Source: a bacterium
Lineage (GTDB): Bacteria > SAR324 > XYD2-FULL-50-16
Assembly: GCA_018829445.1 (NCBI GenBank)
Contig: JAHJTV010000092.1
Span: forward strand, 1 to 64,000
Length of the DNA: 64,000 nt
Direction of reading: 5' to 3'
The position numbers and the translations under genes are program-made. Every line of letters starts with the position of its first letter. Position 1 is the stretch's first letter. The notes under the pieces are model-generated. The model did no database searches. It was not told the origin of the DNA and worked only from the letters and a program-made list of their open reading frames with translations. Below are positions 45,343 through 54,187 of the stretch, in pieces.

Positions 45343-47484
45343 TCAAGATGCTTTTTTCCTGCCGAATTCAACGAGTAGCAAGGCTAACAGTGTTGCTCGC
45401 TCCAGCAGACTATGACGGAAAATATATTCATCCTGACCGCGCTGCAATAGGCCAGTTGGCCCCATGCCATCCAGTTTCGGAATCTGGCGGTCAATAAAAG
45501 AGATATCGGAGGAGCTCCAGCGATGCTCCTCGAATACGTTTATATCCAGGGTATCAGCCAACTGTTTGGCCATTTGATACAGTGAGATCACCGATTCGGT
45601 TCTGTACATGGAGGGACGTCTCAATCCGCCATCCAACTTGATATGAAATGAAGATGGAATAATGCTGTTCATGGTTTCCCGAATAGTTGCATCCACCTCA
45701 TCCATTTTATTGGAATCCGCCACCCGTACGCTTAACTGTGCTTCACAATAGGAATACAGTTCGGCGATATTTGTTCGTATCTGAACCCTCGAAGGGATCG
45801 CAATGATTCCCTTATCCAGGTCGGTGAGTTCACTCCAAGATGAAATCAAGGCAGCAAACAGGCTTACTGTTTTCGCCAGATCGGGTTCGTTGCGCTCAAA
45901 TTTATTGAGTTGCAGTTCACACCTGTAAACAGCTGCTCCCGATCTGGATGTTACAATGCCGCCATCAATGGACCCACCCCTCAATCCCAGTACATACCTG
46001 GAATTGGATGCAATGTTGGTAACCAGGGTTTTTGAGTAACGTCCCTGCAAGGTTTCATCTGCGGTAATCAATATACCGATACGGATTTTTGCCAACATGC
46101 CCGTGAATTCCAGGGCCTGTAGCGCTCCGAACAGCATGGCGATTCCTCCCTTGTTTGACCAGGCACCGGTGCCGTACAGCTTATAGTCGTCGCGGCTGAA
46201 ATAGATGTGCCTGGACAGGGGAACGTTATTATCCAGATTGACCAGCAGTAAAACGTCCAGTTCTTCCGATTCCGAATTGTCGAAAAACAGTACATTCCCC
46301 ACTTCATTCTGGCTGAACACCTGGTGTTTCAACCCCAGGTCATTAAATCGTTTGGTAATAAACCTTCCCAACTCATTAATGCTGTCTGTGCTCTCTACAT
46401 GAGTGTTTGTATTGACCAGATGTGTGAGAACGGTTTCGATGTTTTCCTGGCGGCTTCTCAGAAAGGATTGAATGTTGCTTGTCAGATTCTCACTTGTTTT
46501 CGGTTTGGCGTGTTTGTGAGAGATGCCAGCCGGTTTCAGGCTGTCGTGCGCTAGAAACCGTACGGAAGCGACATCGATCATCTTGTTGAGCAGTGAGCTG
46601 AATTTATACCCCGCCGCTGCGGCAGCTGTGACGTAAGTATCGGTGCGGTTAAAACTGGCCATGGAATTGACATCAAGCACATAGAGCTTGCCCTGGTCAC
46701 TTATTCCCAGATCCACTCTGGCAAAATCACGTAGTCCCAGAGCATTGAAGGTGTCAATGGCAACACGAACCATCTCCTTTGCTACCTTGGGTGTTAGCTT
46801 GCTTGCATGACTTTTCTTCTTTACCTCATTTTTTTTATTATTACCCGTTTGCTGAATATCATCCGCATTCCCCCCTAAACCGATCTCCAGATAGGGAAAG
46901 GTTTCCGGCTGATTGTTCCCCAGCAGGCCGATACAAAACCTGCGTTCGGGGACACAAGCTTCAACCAGCACCTGCTGACCGAATTTGTCAATGATACTCT
47001 CGATTGTCTGTCGTAATTCGATCTGAGAGGTTACCACTTTAAAATTGTAAAGATCCGTCTTAATATTGGGTCTTACTGTGGCGGGAAAGGTAATACCGGA
47101 CATGTTTTCATCAGCCGATGAAAATACTTGAAACTCAGCAGTGGGAATCCCATGTTTTCGCAGGATGAGTCTGGACAGCGTTTTGTTTGAAGCCAGAGTG
47201 TGGGCCGAGGGAGAAGATCCGGCGTAGGGAATGCCTTGTATTTCCAGCATGGATAACAGATGGGCAAAGCAGTCTCCATCCTGAATTCCACGTGCCATAT
47301 TGAAGATCATTCCCAGATGTTTTGATTCTGACGCCTGGGGCATAAAATCGTAAATCCTGTCCATGACGCGGACATCACCATAAATGGCGGATACGTTGTG
47401 TCCGTTTTCTTCCAGGGATTGGGCTACCTTTTTTACGGCTTCCGGTAATTCGTCGTCCCTGTCATGAATGATGGCTACTTTCAT
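45343..47484 (-). CDS. ATP-grasp ligase fused to degenerate M20-like domain (copy B)
   Basis: 713 residues from the ATG at 47484, which follows AGGGGA. Same architecture as copy A: ATP-grasp about 1-330 (YAGSSPSAHTLASNK, HGIPTAEFQVFSSADENMS, VEACVPERRFCIGLLG, ARVDLGISDQGK) and M20-like about 340-713. In the ATP-grasp site the Glu before Val-Asn is Asp (YVLDVNSMASF), and VEQFIRGRE has become VEACVPERR, so catalysis may be weaker or altered. The M20-like part again has VNLDNN for GHMDTV, SNKGG for DMKGG and DETLQG for DEExG, with the last His kept (FRHSLLERA). The shared losses predate the duplication. A Lys/Asn-rich insertion sits at about 215-230. It lies 35 bases after the intact M20 peptidase. 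Confidence 0.7.
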   Translation of the reverse strand: MKVAIIHDRDDELPEAVKKVAQSLEENGHNVSAIYGDVRVMDRIYDFMPQASESKHLGMIFNMARGIQDGDCFAHLLSMLEIQGIPYAGSSPSAHTLASNKTLSRLILRKHGIPTAEFQVFSSADENMSGITFPATVRPNIKTDLYNFKVVTSQIELRQTIESIIDKFGQQVLVEACVPERRFCIGLLGNNQPETFPYLEIGLGGNADDIQQTGNNKKNEVKKKSHASKLTPKVAKEMVRVAIDTFNALGLRDFARVDLGISDQGKLYVLDVNSMASFNRTDTYVTAAAAAGYKFSSLLNKMIDVASVRFLAHDSLKPAGISHKHAKPKTSENLTSNIQSFLRSRQENIETVLTHLVNTNTHVESTDSINELGRFITKRFNDLGLKHQVFSQNEVGNVLFFDNSESEELDVLLLVNLDNNVPLSRHIYFSRDDYKLYGTGAWSNKGGIAMLFGALQALEFTGMLAKIRIGILITADETLQGRYSKTLVTNIASNSRYVLGLRGGSIDGGIVTSRSGAAVYRCELQLNKFERNEPDLAKTVSLFAALISSWSELTDLDKGIIAIPSRVQIRTNIAELYSYCEAQLSVRVADSNKMDEVDATIRETMNSIIPSSFHIKLDGGLRRPSMYRTESVISLYQMAKQLADTLDINVFEEHRWSSSDISFIDRQIPKLDGMGPTGLLQRGQDEYIFRHSLLERATLLALLLVEFGRKKAS

Positions 47485-47518
47485 CAATTATCCCCTGCCC
47501 TATATAGTTTCAAATGTA

Positions 47519-48700
47519 TTAATGTTCCGGGGGGATGTTCCGCAAGGCGTTCCAACACTCTTTCATACCCAGTGCAGCCAATATGGTTCGTTCTGTCAGA
47601 CTGTTCAGATTCATCCGCTCCCGGTCACTATGGTCATCGCGGCCACTTGGTCCTAATCCGTCGATAACGGGGATGCCGGTTTCGGCGATAAAATTGGCGT
47701 CTGACACACCGTTTCGGATCTCTTTGGAATACTGAAACCCCAAGGATTTTGCTGTCTTTTCGAAAATTTCGGACAAAAAGGTATTGCCTTTTGTAGGTTC
47801 CATGGAATCCCGCCGGGACATCAGTACTACTTTGGCGCTGGTTCCTCCAACATCACAACCGTCAGCTATCTCCGAAAGCTTTGACTCCAGCCATTGACCA
47901 TCCTCCCGATTGGGAAAACGACTGTCAATCAGGGCAAAAGCATTTTCGGAGACACTATTGGGACCGATCCCACCTTCTATCCGTCCCACATTAACGTTGA
48001 TCCCCTTTTCGGCATCATTCAACGACTCAATGGCAATGATCTTATTAGCCAACGCCAGGTTGGCGCTGGCTTTATTATAAGCTGAATCAGCCACATGACC
48101 GGCCCGGCCTTTGACATCCAGGCGAAATGAGAGTTTACCTTTACGCCCGACAGCTGTCTGGCCCTCTTCTCCTGAACATTCGAACACCAGGGCAAACTCG
48201 GACTGCCTGGCCAGGCTGAGAATCAACTCACGACTGTGCATGGAACCGGTTTCCTCATCGGGAATCAACAGAAAACGTGTTGGCAGGCAAAACCCGGCTT
48301 CATTCAAAGCCAACCAGGCGTACAACATTGCCACCAATCCTCCTTTCATGTCGATAACACCGGGTCCGAAAGCAAATTCACCCTCTTCCCGATAGGCCTG
48401 AAAGGGATGATCCGGTGGAAAAACCGTATCCATATGTCCGCATAATAACACCCCTTTTTCATCAGCTGTCATCCATTTGGGAGTAGCGATAATTGCATCC
48501 CCTAGGTAGCTGTTTTCGATGCGTTTGATCTCCAACTGATATTTCCGGAACTCTCCGATCAGAATATCCGCGACCTTGTCGACACCCGCTTTATAAGTCG
48601 TATAGCTATTGGTCTCTACCAGTCGTCGCAGAAGAGCTAACATTTCATTTCGGTGACGGCCGATCCATTCAGGAATGGCCGGATCATAATGACTATTCAT
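47519..48700 (-). CDS. M20-family metallopeptidase (glutamate carboxypeptidase-like), intact
   Basis: 393 residues from the ATG at 48700, overlapping the upstream stop by eight bases; the frame is open to 48751. All M20 zinc-site elements are present: GHMDTVF (His, Asp), GVIDMKGG (bridging Asp), IPDEETGS (base Glu and metal Glu), FECSGEEG, and the C-terminal GPSGRDDHSDRERM (His). The lid or dimerisation domain has GRAGHVAD with its usual His. Relatives remove C-terminal Glu or other residues from peptides or N-acyl amino acids. No signal peptide, so it is cytoplasmic. It may have supplied the domain now degenerate in the two downstream fusions, or act with them on the same substrate. Confidence 0.85.
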   Translation of the reverse strand: MNSHYDPAIPEWIGRHRNEMLALLRRLVETNSYTTYKAGVDKVADILIGEFRKYQLEIKRIENSYLGDAIIATPKWMTADEKGVLLCGHMDTVFPPDHPFQAYREEGEFAFGPGVIDMKGGLVAMLYAWLALNEAGFCLPTRFLLIPDEETGSMHSRELILSLARQSEFALVFECSGEEGQTAVGRKGKLSFRLDVKGRAGHVADSAYNKASANLALANKIIAIESLNDAEKGINVNVGRIEGGIGPNSVSENAFALIDSRFPNREDGQWLESKLSEIADGCDVGGTSAKVVLMSRRDSMEPTKGNTFLSEIFEKTAKSLGFQYSKEIRNGVSDANFIAETGIPVIDGLGPSGRDDHSDRERMNLNSLTERTILAALGMKECWNALRNIPPEH

Positions 48701-50264
48701 ACTTTTTGAATGCAAAAGAGTTATCATCCGCATAAACTGCTGGATCAGCATCCGGATATTCTGCTATTTCACCGCTCCAGGGCTTTTTCAACACAACTTT
48801 GCCGTCCTTAAATTCCACGATATTGCTCCTGTGCAGAGGCACTTTACCGCCGGCAGTGGCGATGTAGCGAGGAATAGCATCGCCTGAGATATTGCCGTAC
48901 ATGCTTTCCACAATATCCTGTCCTTTCTGCACCGGTACTCTCATATGAGCGAATTCCGGATTGCGAAAACTGCAGTTGAACAGGTAATAAGGTCTGACAT
49001 AAGAGGACTGAATCGTTTCACACAGATGCCACATTTTGATGATGGAATCATTGATCCCCCTTAACAAAACCGCCTGATTGAGAACTGCCGCCACGTTTCT
49101 TGAAATCTTCTTGAACGCGTCCCTGGAAACAGGAGTGATCTCCTGGGCCGTATTAATCTGAGTCACCACGCGAACCGGTCCCTTCTCATTGCTTTCCGCC
49201 AATATATCCAACAGCTCGTTGTCGATCCTCTGGGGCGAGGTCACCGGGATTCGAGTTCCCAGCCGTTTGACTTCCAGGTGATCAATGCTGTCCAACTCTT
49301 TCAGCAACCATCGTAATGTCGGGTTTGGCAGGATAAAGGCATCGCCGCCTGTAATCAGGACATCCCGAATATTTTTATTGTTGCGGATATACTCGACGGC
49401 TTCACTTAATGCTGCTTTGGAGAAAACCTGGTCACTTTTTCCGATATGTGCGAGACGCAGGCAGTGAGTACAATACATGGCACACATGTTGGTCACTTTG
49501 ATGGTGACTACTCTGGAATAAAATTGGTCAATCAGGCGGGCCGGAGAATGATCGGAGGCCACCGGTGGTATCTCGATACCGACATTGTCTACCATCTCGC
49601 CGGTCGGTACTGACTGCAGCAAAATCGGATCGTTTGTTTTGCCCGGCATAATCAAACTGGCATAATAGGGCGTCAGTCTCATGCGGTATTTCTGGGTAAC
49701 TCGCAATACATCCTTGATCGTCTCCTCGGGAAGGTTGATACAACGGGACAGTGTGGAGGTATCGTTGATGGCATAATGCAGCTGTTTGGGGAAACGATTC
49801 CAGTCATCTTCACTGATGCCCATAACTTTGCTGATGCGGTCTTTGTTCTCCTGTATCTGCTCCCACAAATCGATGCCGCTGGGGGCTTCTTCCAGTCGTT
49901 TCTCAAGATAGTTTTCAACCCGGCCAACGGCATCCCGGGCAATACCCAGGGCGCGACCTACCCGTCCACCTATGGTGACACCATGCTCATCAATATCAAC
50001 ATGTTTTTTAGCCAGATCCAGGAGTTGCTCCCTGCTGTAGCCAAGGGAAGCGGCAGATGCTTTAGTTTCACGGGTCAGCTCCAGCAATTGTTTAAAAAAA
50101 CGGACGATCGGGCCTGTCAGTTCTGTTTCAACAGCTTGCTGATACTGATCCTTGAGCTGAGCAGCTGATTCTCCGGATTCATTTCCGGTTCCTGACAAAA
50201 GATCTTCAAAAAGGTTTTTTGTAAATGAATCAAGCTGAAATTCATCTATTGGTTTCTCGTTCAT
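48693..50264 (-). CDS. Lysine-2,3-aminomutase-like radical SAM protein
   Basis: 523 residues. KamA-family enzymes move an alpha-amino group to the beta carbon using an Fe4S4 cluster, SAM and PLP. The cluster motif is C261-x3-C265-x2-C268 (CAMYCTHCLR), followed by DVLITGGDAFILP and RLGTRIPVTSPQRI, both typical. The probable PLP Lys is K447 (VPVQKGQDIVE). RGIND (D406) matches the family, but the YYxxC segment is followed by Ser (S432) where lysine enzymes, as I recall them, have Asp. The glycine-rich PGGGGK near the end is shortened to AGGK. About 150 N-terminal residues have no clear counterpart. The substrate may therefore not be free lysine. No ablB-like acetyltransferase is nearby. Confidence 0.75.
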   Translation of the reverse strand: MNEKPIDEFQLDSFTKNLFEDLLSGTGNESGESAAQLKDQYQQAVETELTGPIVRFFKQLLELTRETKASAASLGYSREQLLDLAKKHVDIDEHGVTIGGRVGRALGIARDAVGRVENYLEKRLEEAPSGIDLWEQIQENKDRISKVMGISEDDWNRFPKQLHYAINDTSTLSRCINLPEETIKDVLRVTQKYRMRLTPYYASLIMPGKTNDPILLQSVPTGEMVDNVGIEIPPVASDHSPARLIDQFYSRVVTIKVTNMCAMYCTHCLRLAHIGKSDQVFSKAALSEAVEYIRNNKNIRDVLITGGDAFILPNPTLRWLLKELDSIDHLEVKRLGTRIPVTSPQRIDNELLDILAESNEKGPVRVVTQINTAQEITPVSRDAFKKISRNVAAVLNQAVLLRGINDSIIKMWHLCETIQSSYVRPYYLFNCSFRNPEFAHMRVPVQKGQDIVESMYGNISGDAIPRYIATAGGKVPLHRSNIVEFKDGKVVLKKPWSGEIAEYPDADPAVYADDNSFAFKKYE

Positions 50265-50296
50265 TTTTATGACTCCAAAACGTTGATAATGGTGTT

Positions 50297-51916
50297 TTAA
50301 GGCTTAGGTCCGGCAGCGATTCCGTCCCTTCTTAAATCTGCCACTCCCTGAAAACAATCGCTGTGTTGACATCTTAGAATGGCATGGATGGCGCCAACGT
50401 AGAACGTGGGTTTTTCCTTAACAGTATATCCCAACTGTTCCAGTGCACTCAAGGTGGATCGTTCGAATCCGCCTTCTTCAAGCATGATCTGTTTGTATTG
50501 CTCGCAGTGAATACGAGGCATGGCAACGGCCCGGTCTATGGACATACCTGCGCCAAGGACATGTACCAGGAACTGGGTTAGTGCCGTGACAATTCGTTGT
50601 GATCCAGGGCTGCCTGCTATCAACCAGGGTTTATTATTTTCAAAAATAATAAAAGGGGCAATGGATGTCGGTGCGCAGCCGCCAGGAACAGGAGCGTTGG
50701 GGTGATCTTCCGGTAACTGGTAACTGTCGATCATATAATTGTTGTAAATAAAGCCCAATCCCTCTGCGGCTGTTTTGGACCCGTATACCATATTCACCGA
50801 TTGGGTGACGCCCACTGCATTTCCCTTGTCGTCCATGACGGACAGATGGGTGGTTTCGCCTCCCTGTAACTGATCCAAAACCCTTGGCTGTTCGCTACGG
50901 GTAAGAATGCTTTCATATAGGTATTGCATGAAGCGGGGATCGCTCAAAGCATGGTCGTTTTCCAAGGTATACTGGTCCGGAAAGATTGGGTTTTCCATAC
51001 GATCCCGATAAACCTCGTACAGAAAGTCGGCCAGCAAGGCCAGTCTCTCGGGAGATTGAAGTCTTCCTTCCTGTTTTTGAAGATGCTCAGCCAGATGCAA
51101 AGCCATCAGTAACAACCGCCCCTGGGATGGAGGTGTGGTGGTCACTATCTCTTTCCCAAAAACGATTGATTTTAGGGCATTCCGTTCAATGGGAACCGGT
51201 TCTTGCGCCAGGTCTTCTTTTCTCAGAAACCCACCGTTTGTTCGCATATCTTTGTCAATGGCCAGGGCTACATCGCCTTGGTAAAACCCTTTTATCCCAT
51301 ACCGTCTGACTTGATCCAGCACATCAGCCAATTCCGATTGTACAAAGAGATCCCCCGCTTCATAAGGGTTTTCCCCGTTCTTATAAAAGTATTTTTGAGC
51401 GGAACGATTCGGGATCGAAGTAAAAAGCTCCCTTTCCCTTTCCAGCAGATCCTGCTGCAATTGAGTGATGTTATAACCGTTTTTTGCGAGGTCATAAGCC
51501 GGTGTAACGATGTCTGCCCAGGGCAAAGTTCCATAACTCGCATGCATGCTGTGCAGGAGTGACAGTGTGGTGGGGACAGTGGTACCTTTATAGCCGACCT
51601 GCATATCTGCCGCAGTGACCTGGTTATTCCGGTACAACTTGGGAATGGTGCCTGATCCGTCCAGAAACAATGATTTACCCCCAAAATGGATCAAAGCTGA
51701 TGATTGACCGCCAATTCCGCTGGCCTGTGGTTCACAGACACAAAGAGCCAAAGCGGCGGCAGCGGCGGCATCAATCGCGTTTCCACCGTTTTCCAGAAGT
51801 CGGACGCCTGCCCGTGTGGCATCAGGGAAGGCTGTTGAGACCATACCGCCGTGAGCAATGGCACAAATACTGTCTTTGGTGCTCGTAAAAGTCTCTTCGA
51901 TTTTTTGAGTGATCAT
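50297..51916 (-). CDS. Gamma-glutamyltransferase-like protein without signal peptide
   Basis: 539 residues of the Ntn-hydrolase GGT family. The opening HGGMVSTAFPDATRAGVRLLENGGNAIDAAAAAAL (about 23-57, in pieces) and GIGGQSSALI are typical. The catalytic Thr at the self-cleavage point is T355 in GGETTHLSV, and AGSPGSQRIVTA follows near 443. GGT cleaves or transfers gamma-glutamyl groups, for example from glutathione. Most are exported, but the N-terminus here (MITQKIEETFTSTKDSICA) has no hydrophobic core, so this one is probably cytoplasmic. It starts the enzyme part of the cluster, separated from the transporter genes by a 250-base gap with palindromic repeats, and kamA-like follows after 32 bases. 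Confidence 0.85.
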   Translation of the reverse strand: MITQKIEETFTSTKDSICAIAHGGMVSTAFPDATRAGVRLLENGGNAIDAAAAAALALCVCEPQASGIGGQSSALIHFGGKSLFLDGSGTIPKLYRNNQVTAADMQVGYKGTTVPTTLSLLHSMHASYGTLPWADIVTPAYDLAKNGYNITQLQQDLLERERELFTSIPNRSAQKYFYKNGENPYEAGDLFVQSELADVLDQVRRYGIKGFYQGDVALAIDKDMRTNGGFLRKEDLAQEPVPIERNALKSIVFGKEIVTTTPPSQGRLLLMALHLAEHLQKQEGRLQSPERLALLADFLYEVYRDRMENPIFPDQYTLENDHALSDPRFMQYLYESILTRSEQPRVLDQLQGGETTHLSVMDDKGNAVGVTQSVNMVYGSKTAAEGLGFIYNNYMIDSYQLPEDHPNAPVPGGCAPTSIAPFIIFENNKPWLIAGSPGSQRIVTALTQFLVHVLGAGMSIDRAVAMPRIHCEQYKQIMLEEGGFERSTLSALEQLGYTVKEKPTFYVGAIHAILRCQHSDCFQGVADLRRDGIAAGPKP

Positions 51917-52013
51917 GATTCTGAGTTTAAGTAAGTATTAATGATCTGTTTTGATTTGATACGCATTAGTTTTTAACCTGATGCAAATCTTTTGGTTTAA
52001 ATACGGTTAAATC

Positions 52014-52060
52014 CTGGCGGGGGATGTAACCCCGCCTCACCATATTCCCTGCTCTTGGCA
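52014..52060. repeat. GGCGGGG-type hairpin repeat copy (inverted)
   Basis: CTGGCGGGGGATGTAACCCC followed by GCCTCACCATATTCCCTGCTCTTGGCA, the reverse of the 12783 and 12882 copies, including the AGAGCA flank. Confidence 0.7.
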
Positions 52061-52085
52061 GTATTTTCCTTGGATGAATTTGCAC

Positions 52086-52166
52086 ACGGTAAGGCGGCCC
52101 TACGTGGCCGCCTTTGAGTTCTGGCGGGGATGTAACCCCGCCCTACCATATTCTCTGCTCTTGGCA
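52086..52166. repeat. Palindromic mini-element in inverted orientation
   Basis: 52086-52149 is the flipped counterpart of 11095-11162: ACGGTAAGGCGG at one end, CCGCCCTACCAT at the other, with GGCGGCC and GGCGGGG hairpins in reversed order. The CTCTTGGCA flank runs to 52166, ending exactly at the stop codon of the OppF-type gene. It may act as transcript end or mRNA stabiliser between the transporter and enzyme genes. Confidence 0.75.
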
Positions 52167-53192
52167 TCATGTGTCGGCACCAGTCATCAATGGCACCTTT
52201 TTCCCTTCGTACAATTTGAGGCATGAAGCAAACCTTCCTGAAAAAACTTCTTTGAGAGTGGGTTCGGTTATGCGACATGATTCATCAGCCACCGGACAGC
52301 GGGGGTGAAAATGGCACCCTGACGGCGGATTGATCGGGCTGGGAACTTCTCCAGACAGAATAATCTGCTGCGATTTTTTGTCCGGGTCCGGTTGCGGAGT
52401 TGCGCTCAAAAGTGTTTGAGAATAGGGATGCAATGGTTCCTTAAAAAAAATGTTTTTTTCAGCTTTCTCAACGGTTTTTCCCAGGTACATCACCAATATT
52501 TCGTCACTGATGTGTCTGACGACACTCAAGTCGTGACTGATGAAAATATAGGTTAAATCCAGTCTTTCCTGCAATTCTTTAAGCAGGTTCAGAATTTGAG
52601 ACTGTACCGAAACATCCAGGGCGGAAACGGCTTCATCGCAAATCACAACCTGCGGATGGAAAATCAGGGCTCTGGCAATGTCAATTCGCTGACGCTGTCC
52701 TCCGGAAAACTCATGTGGGAACTTATAGAAGCTGCGTTTTGAAAGCCCCACAATCTCCAGCATCTCCTCTACCCGCTCTTTCCGTTTTTTGGCAGAGCTT
52801 TCACCATGAATGAGAAGGGGTTCGGCAATGATATTGCCAACGCGCATTCTCGGATTAAGAGAGGCGTAGGAATCCTGAAAAATCATCTGCATGTTTTTGC
52901 GGAAATTTTTTAGGGTCTTTCCCCTGATACCGGCGATATCTCGACCATTAATATTGATCTGACCGCCATCGATTTCGATAAGATGCATCAGCAAACGAGC
53001 CAACGTGCTTTTACCGCAACCCGATTCACCAACTATGCCGAGGGTTTTCCCCATTTCAAGACTGAAACTGATGCCATCCACCGCTTTTACATAGCGGAGT
53101 TTTGAAAGAAAGCCCTTTCTCAGTTTAAACCACTTGCGAAGATCCTTCACTTCCAGGAGCGGGGTATTGTCTTGACTATCATATAAACTCAT
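52167..53192 (-). CDS. Peptide ABC transporter ATP-binding protein, OppF/DppF type (system 2)
   Basis: 341 residues from the ATG at 53192, which overlaps the previous stop (ATGA). Walker A is GESGCGKS, the signature [17 protein letters not shown], and Walker [13 protein letters not shown]. The C-terminal oligopeptide-type extension has a Cys cluster (CHFHPRCPVADESC) seen in Opp/Dpp ATPases, where it can bind a metal or Fe-S centre. It forms the nucleotide-binding heterodimer with the preceding OppD-type protein on the inner face of the membrane. It is last in the system 2 operon; the stop abuts a palindromic repeat. Confidence 0.92.
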   Translation of the reverse strand: MSLYDSQDNTPLLEVKDLRKWFKLRKGFLSKLRYVKAVDGISFSLEMGKTLGIVGESGCGKSTLARLLMHLIEIDGGQININGRDIAGIRGKTLKNFRKNMQMIFQDSYASLNPRMRVGNIIAEPLLIHGESSAKKRKERVEEMLEIVGLSKRSFYKFPHEFSGGQRQRIDIARALIFHPQVVICDEAVSALDVSVQSQILNLLKELQERLDLTYIFISHDLSVVRHISDEILVMYLGKTVEKAEKNIFFKEPLHPYSQTLLSATPQPDPDKKSQQIILSGEVPSPINPPSGCHFHPRCPVADESCRITEPTLKEVFSGRFASCLKLYEGKKVPLMTGADT

Positions 53193-54187
53193 ATCAGTTC
53201 TCGCTCCTTTTTTTCCTGGTACAGCCAACAGGATACACCATGGGATGCTTCTTTATAAAATATCGGCGGTTTTTTATTCCGGCAAATGTCCATGGCGCTA
53301 TCACACCTGGGATTAAAACGGCAGCCATTCGGCATATTTTGCAGCGAGGGTACCCGCCCTTTAATAGTTGGCAACTGTTGGGGTATTTCTCCGTCTATCA
53401 GTGGTATTGAGGAGATCAATCCCTTGGTATAAGGATGCAAGGGATTCTTGAAGATTGCTTTCACAGGAGCAGTTTCAACAATCTGACCGGCATACATGAC
53501 AACAACACGGTCGCACACGTTGGCCACCACTCCCAGGTCATGGGTGATAAACATCACGGCCATGTTGCGTTTTTCCCGCAGGTCGGAGATCAGTTTCAGA
53601 ATCTGGGCCTGGATGGTTACGTCCAGAGCTGTTGTCGGTTCATCCGCTATCAGCAGTTTCGGTTGGCATACCAGTGCCATTGCAATCATAACCCGTTGAC
53701 GCATACCACCCGACATATTGTGGGGGTGCTGTTTTAATCTACTGGTCGGCGACGGAATCCCCACCTCTTCCAGGGTGCTGACTGCCAGATCATAGGCTTC
53801 GGCTTTCCCCATATTACGATGGAGTTTGATCGCCTCAATCAGTTGATTTCCAATGGTAAAAACAGGGTTCAGCGAGATCATCGGTTCCTGAAATATCATC
53901 GATATCTCATCACCACGCAACTTTCTGATTGCTCTTTGCTTCAGTTTCAGCAGATTCCGATTCTCAAAAAAGATGTTACCGGAACTGATCTTCAGGTTTC
54001 CCTCCAGAAGCTGCATAATAGCCAGGGCGGTCAGACTCTTTCCACATCCCGATTCACCGACAACGCCCAGGCTTTCCCCATGATGAATTTGTAGGGAAAC
54101 ATCGTTCAAAGCTTCGGTTACGCCCTCATCCAGTCGTACTTCCAGGCACAGATTCTCAATTTTTAATAATGGATTCGTCTCAATCAT
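53189..54187 (-). CDS. Peptide ABC transporter ATP-binding protein, OppD/DppD type (system 2)
   Basis: 332 residues; its ATG overlaps the permease stop. Walker [20 protein letters not shown] (Q-loop), signature [17 protein letters not shown], Walker [13 protein letters not shown], switch His in FITHDLG. The C-terminal Cys motif is CRFNPRCDSAMDIC. It pairs with the OppF-type ATPase. The two D proteins of the window (here and 62095-63087) share long blocks, so the two systems are paralogous, but neighbouring gene orders differ. Confidence 0.92.
   Translation of the reverse strand: MIETNPLLKIENLCLEVRLDEGVTEALNDVSLQIHHGESLGVVGESGCGKSLTALAIMQLLEGNLKISSGNIFFENRNLLKLKQRAIRKLRGDEISMIFQEPMISLNPVFTIGNQLIEAIKLHRNMGKAEAYDLAVSTLEEVGIPSPTSRLKQHPHNMSGGMRQRVMIAMALVCQPKLLIADEPTTALDVTIQAQILKLISDLREKRNMAVMFITHDLGVVANVCDRVVVMYAGQIVETAPVKAIFKNPLHPYTKGLISSIPLIDGEIPQQLPTIKGRVPSLQNMPNGCRFNPRCDSAMDICRNKKPPIFYKEASHGVSCWLYQEKKERELI

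Noticed and set aside
48693-50264. Assignment as ablA of the N-acetyl-beta-lysine osmolyte pathway
   Set aside because: No ablB-like acetyltransferase nearby, a changed substrate-site residue and an extra N-terminal region; the general aminomutase-like call is safer.
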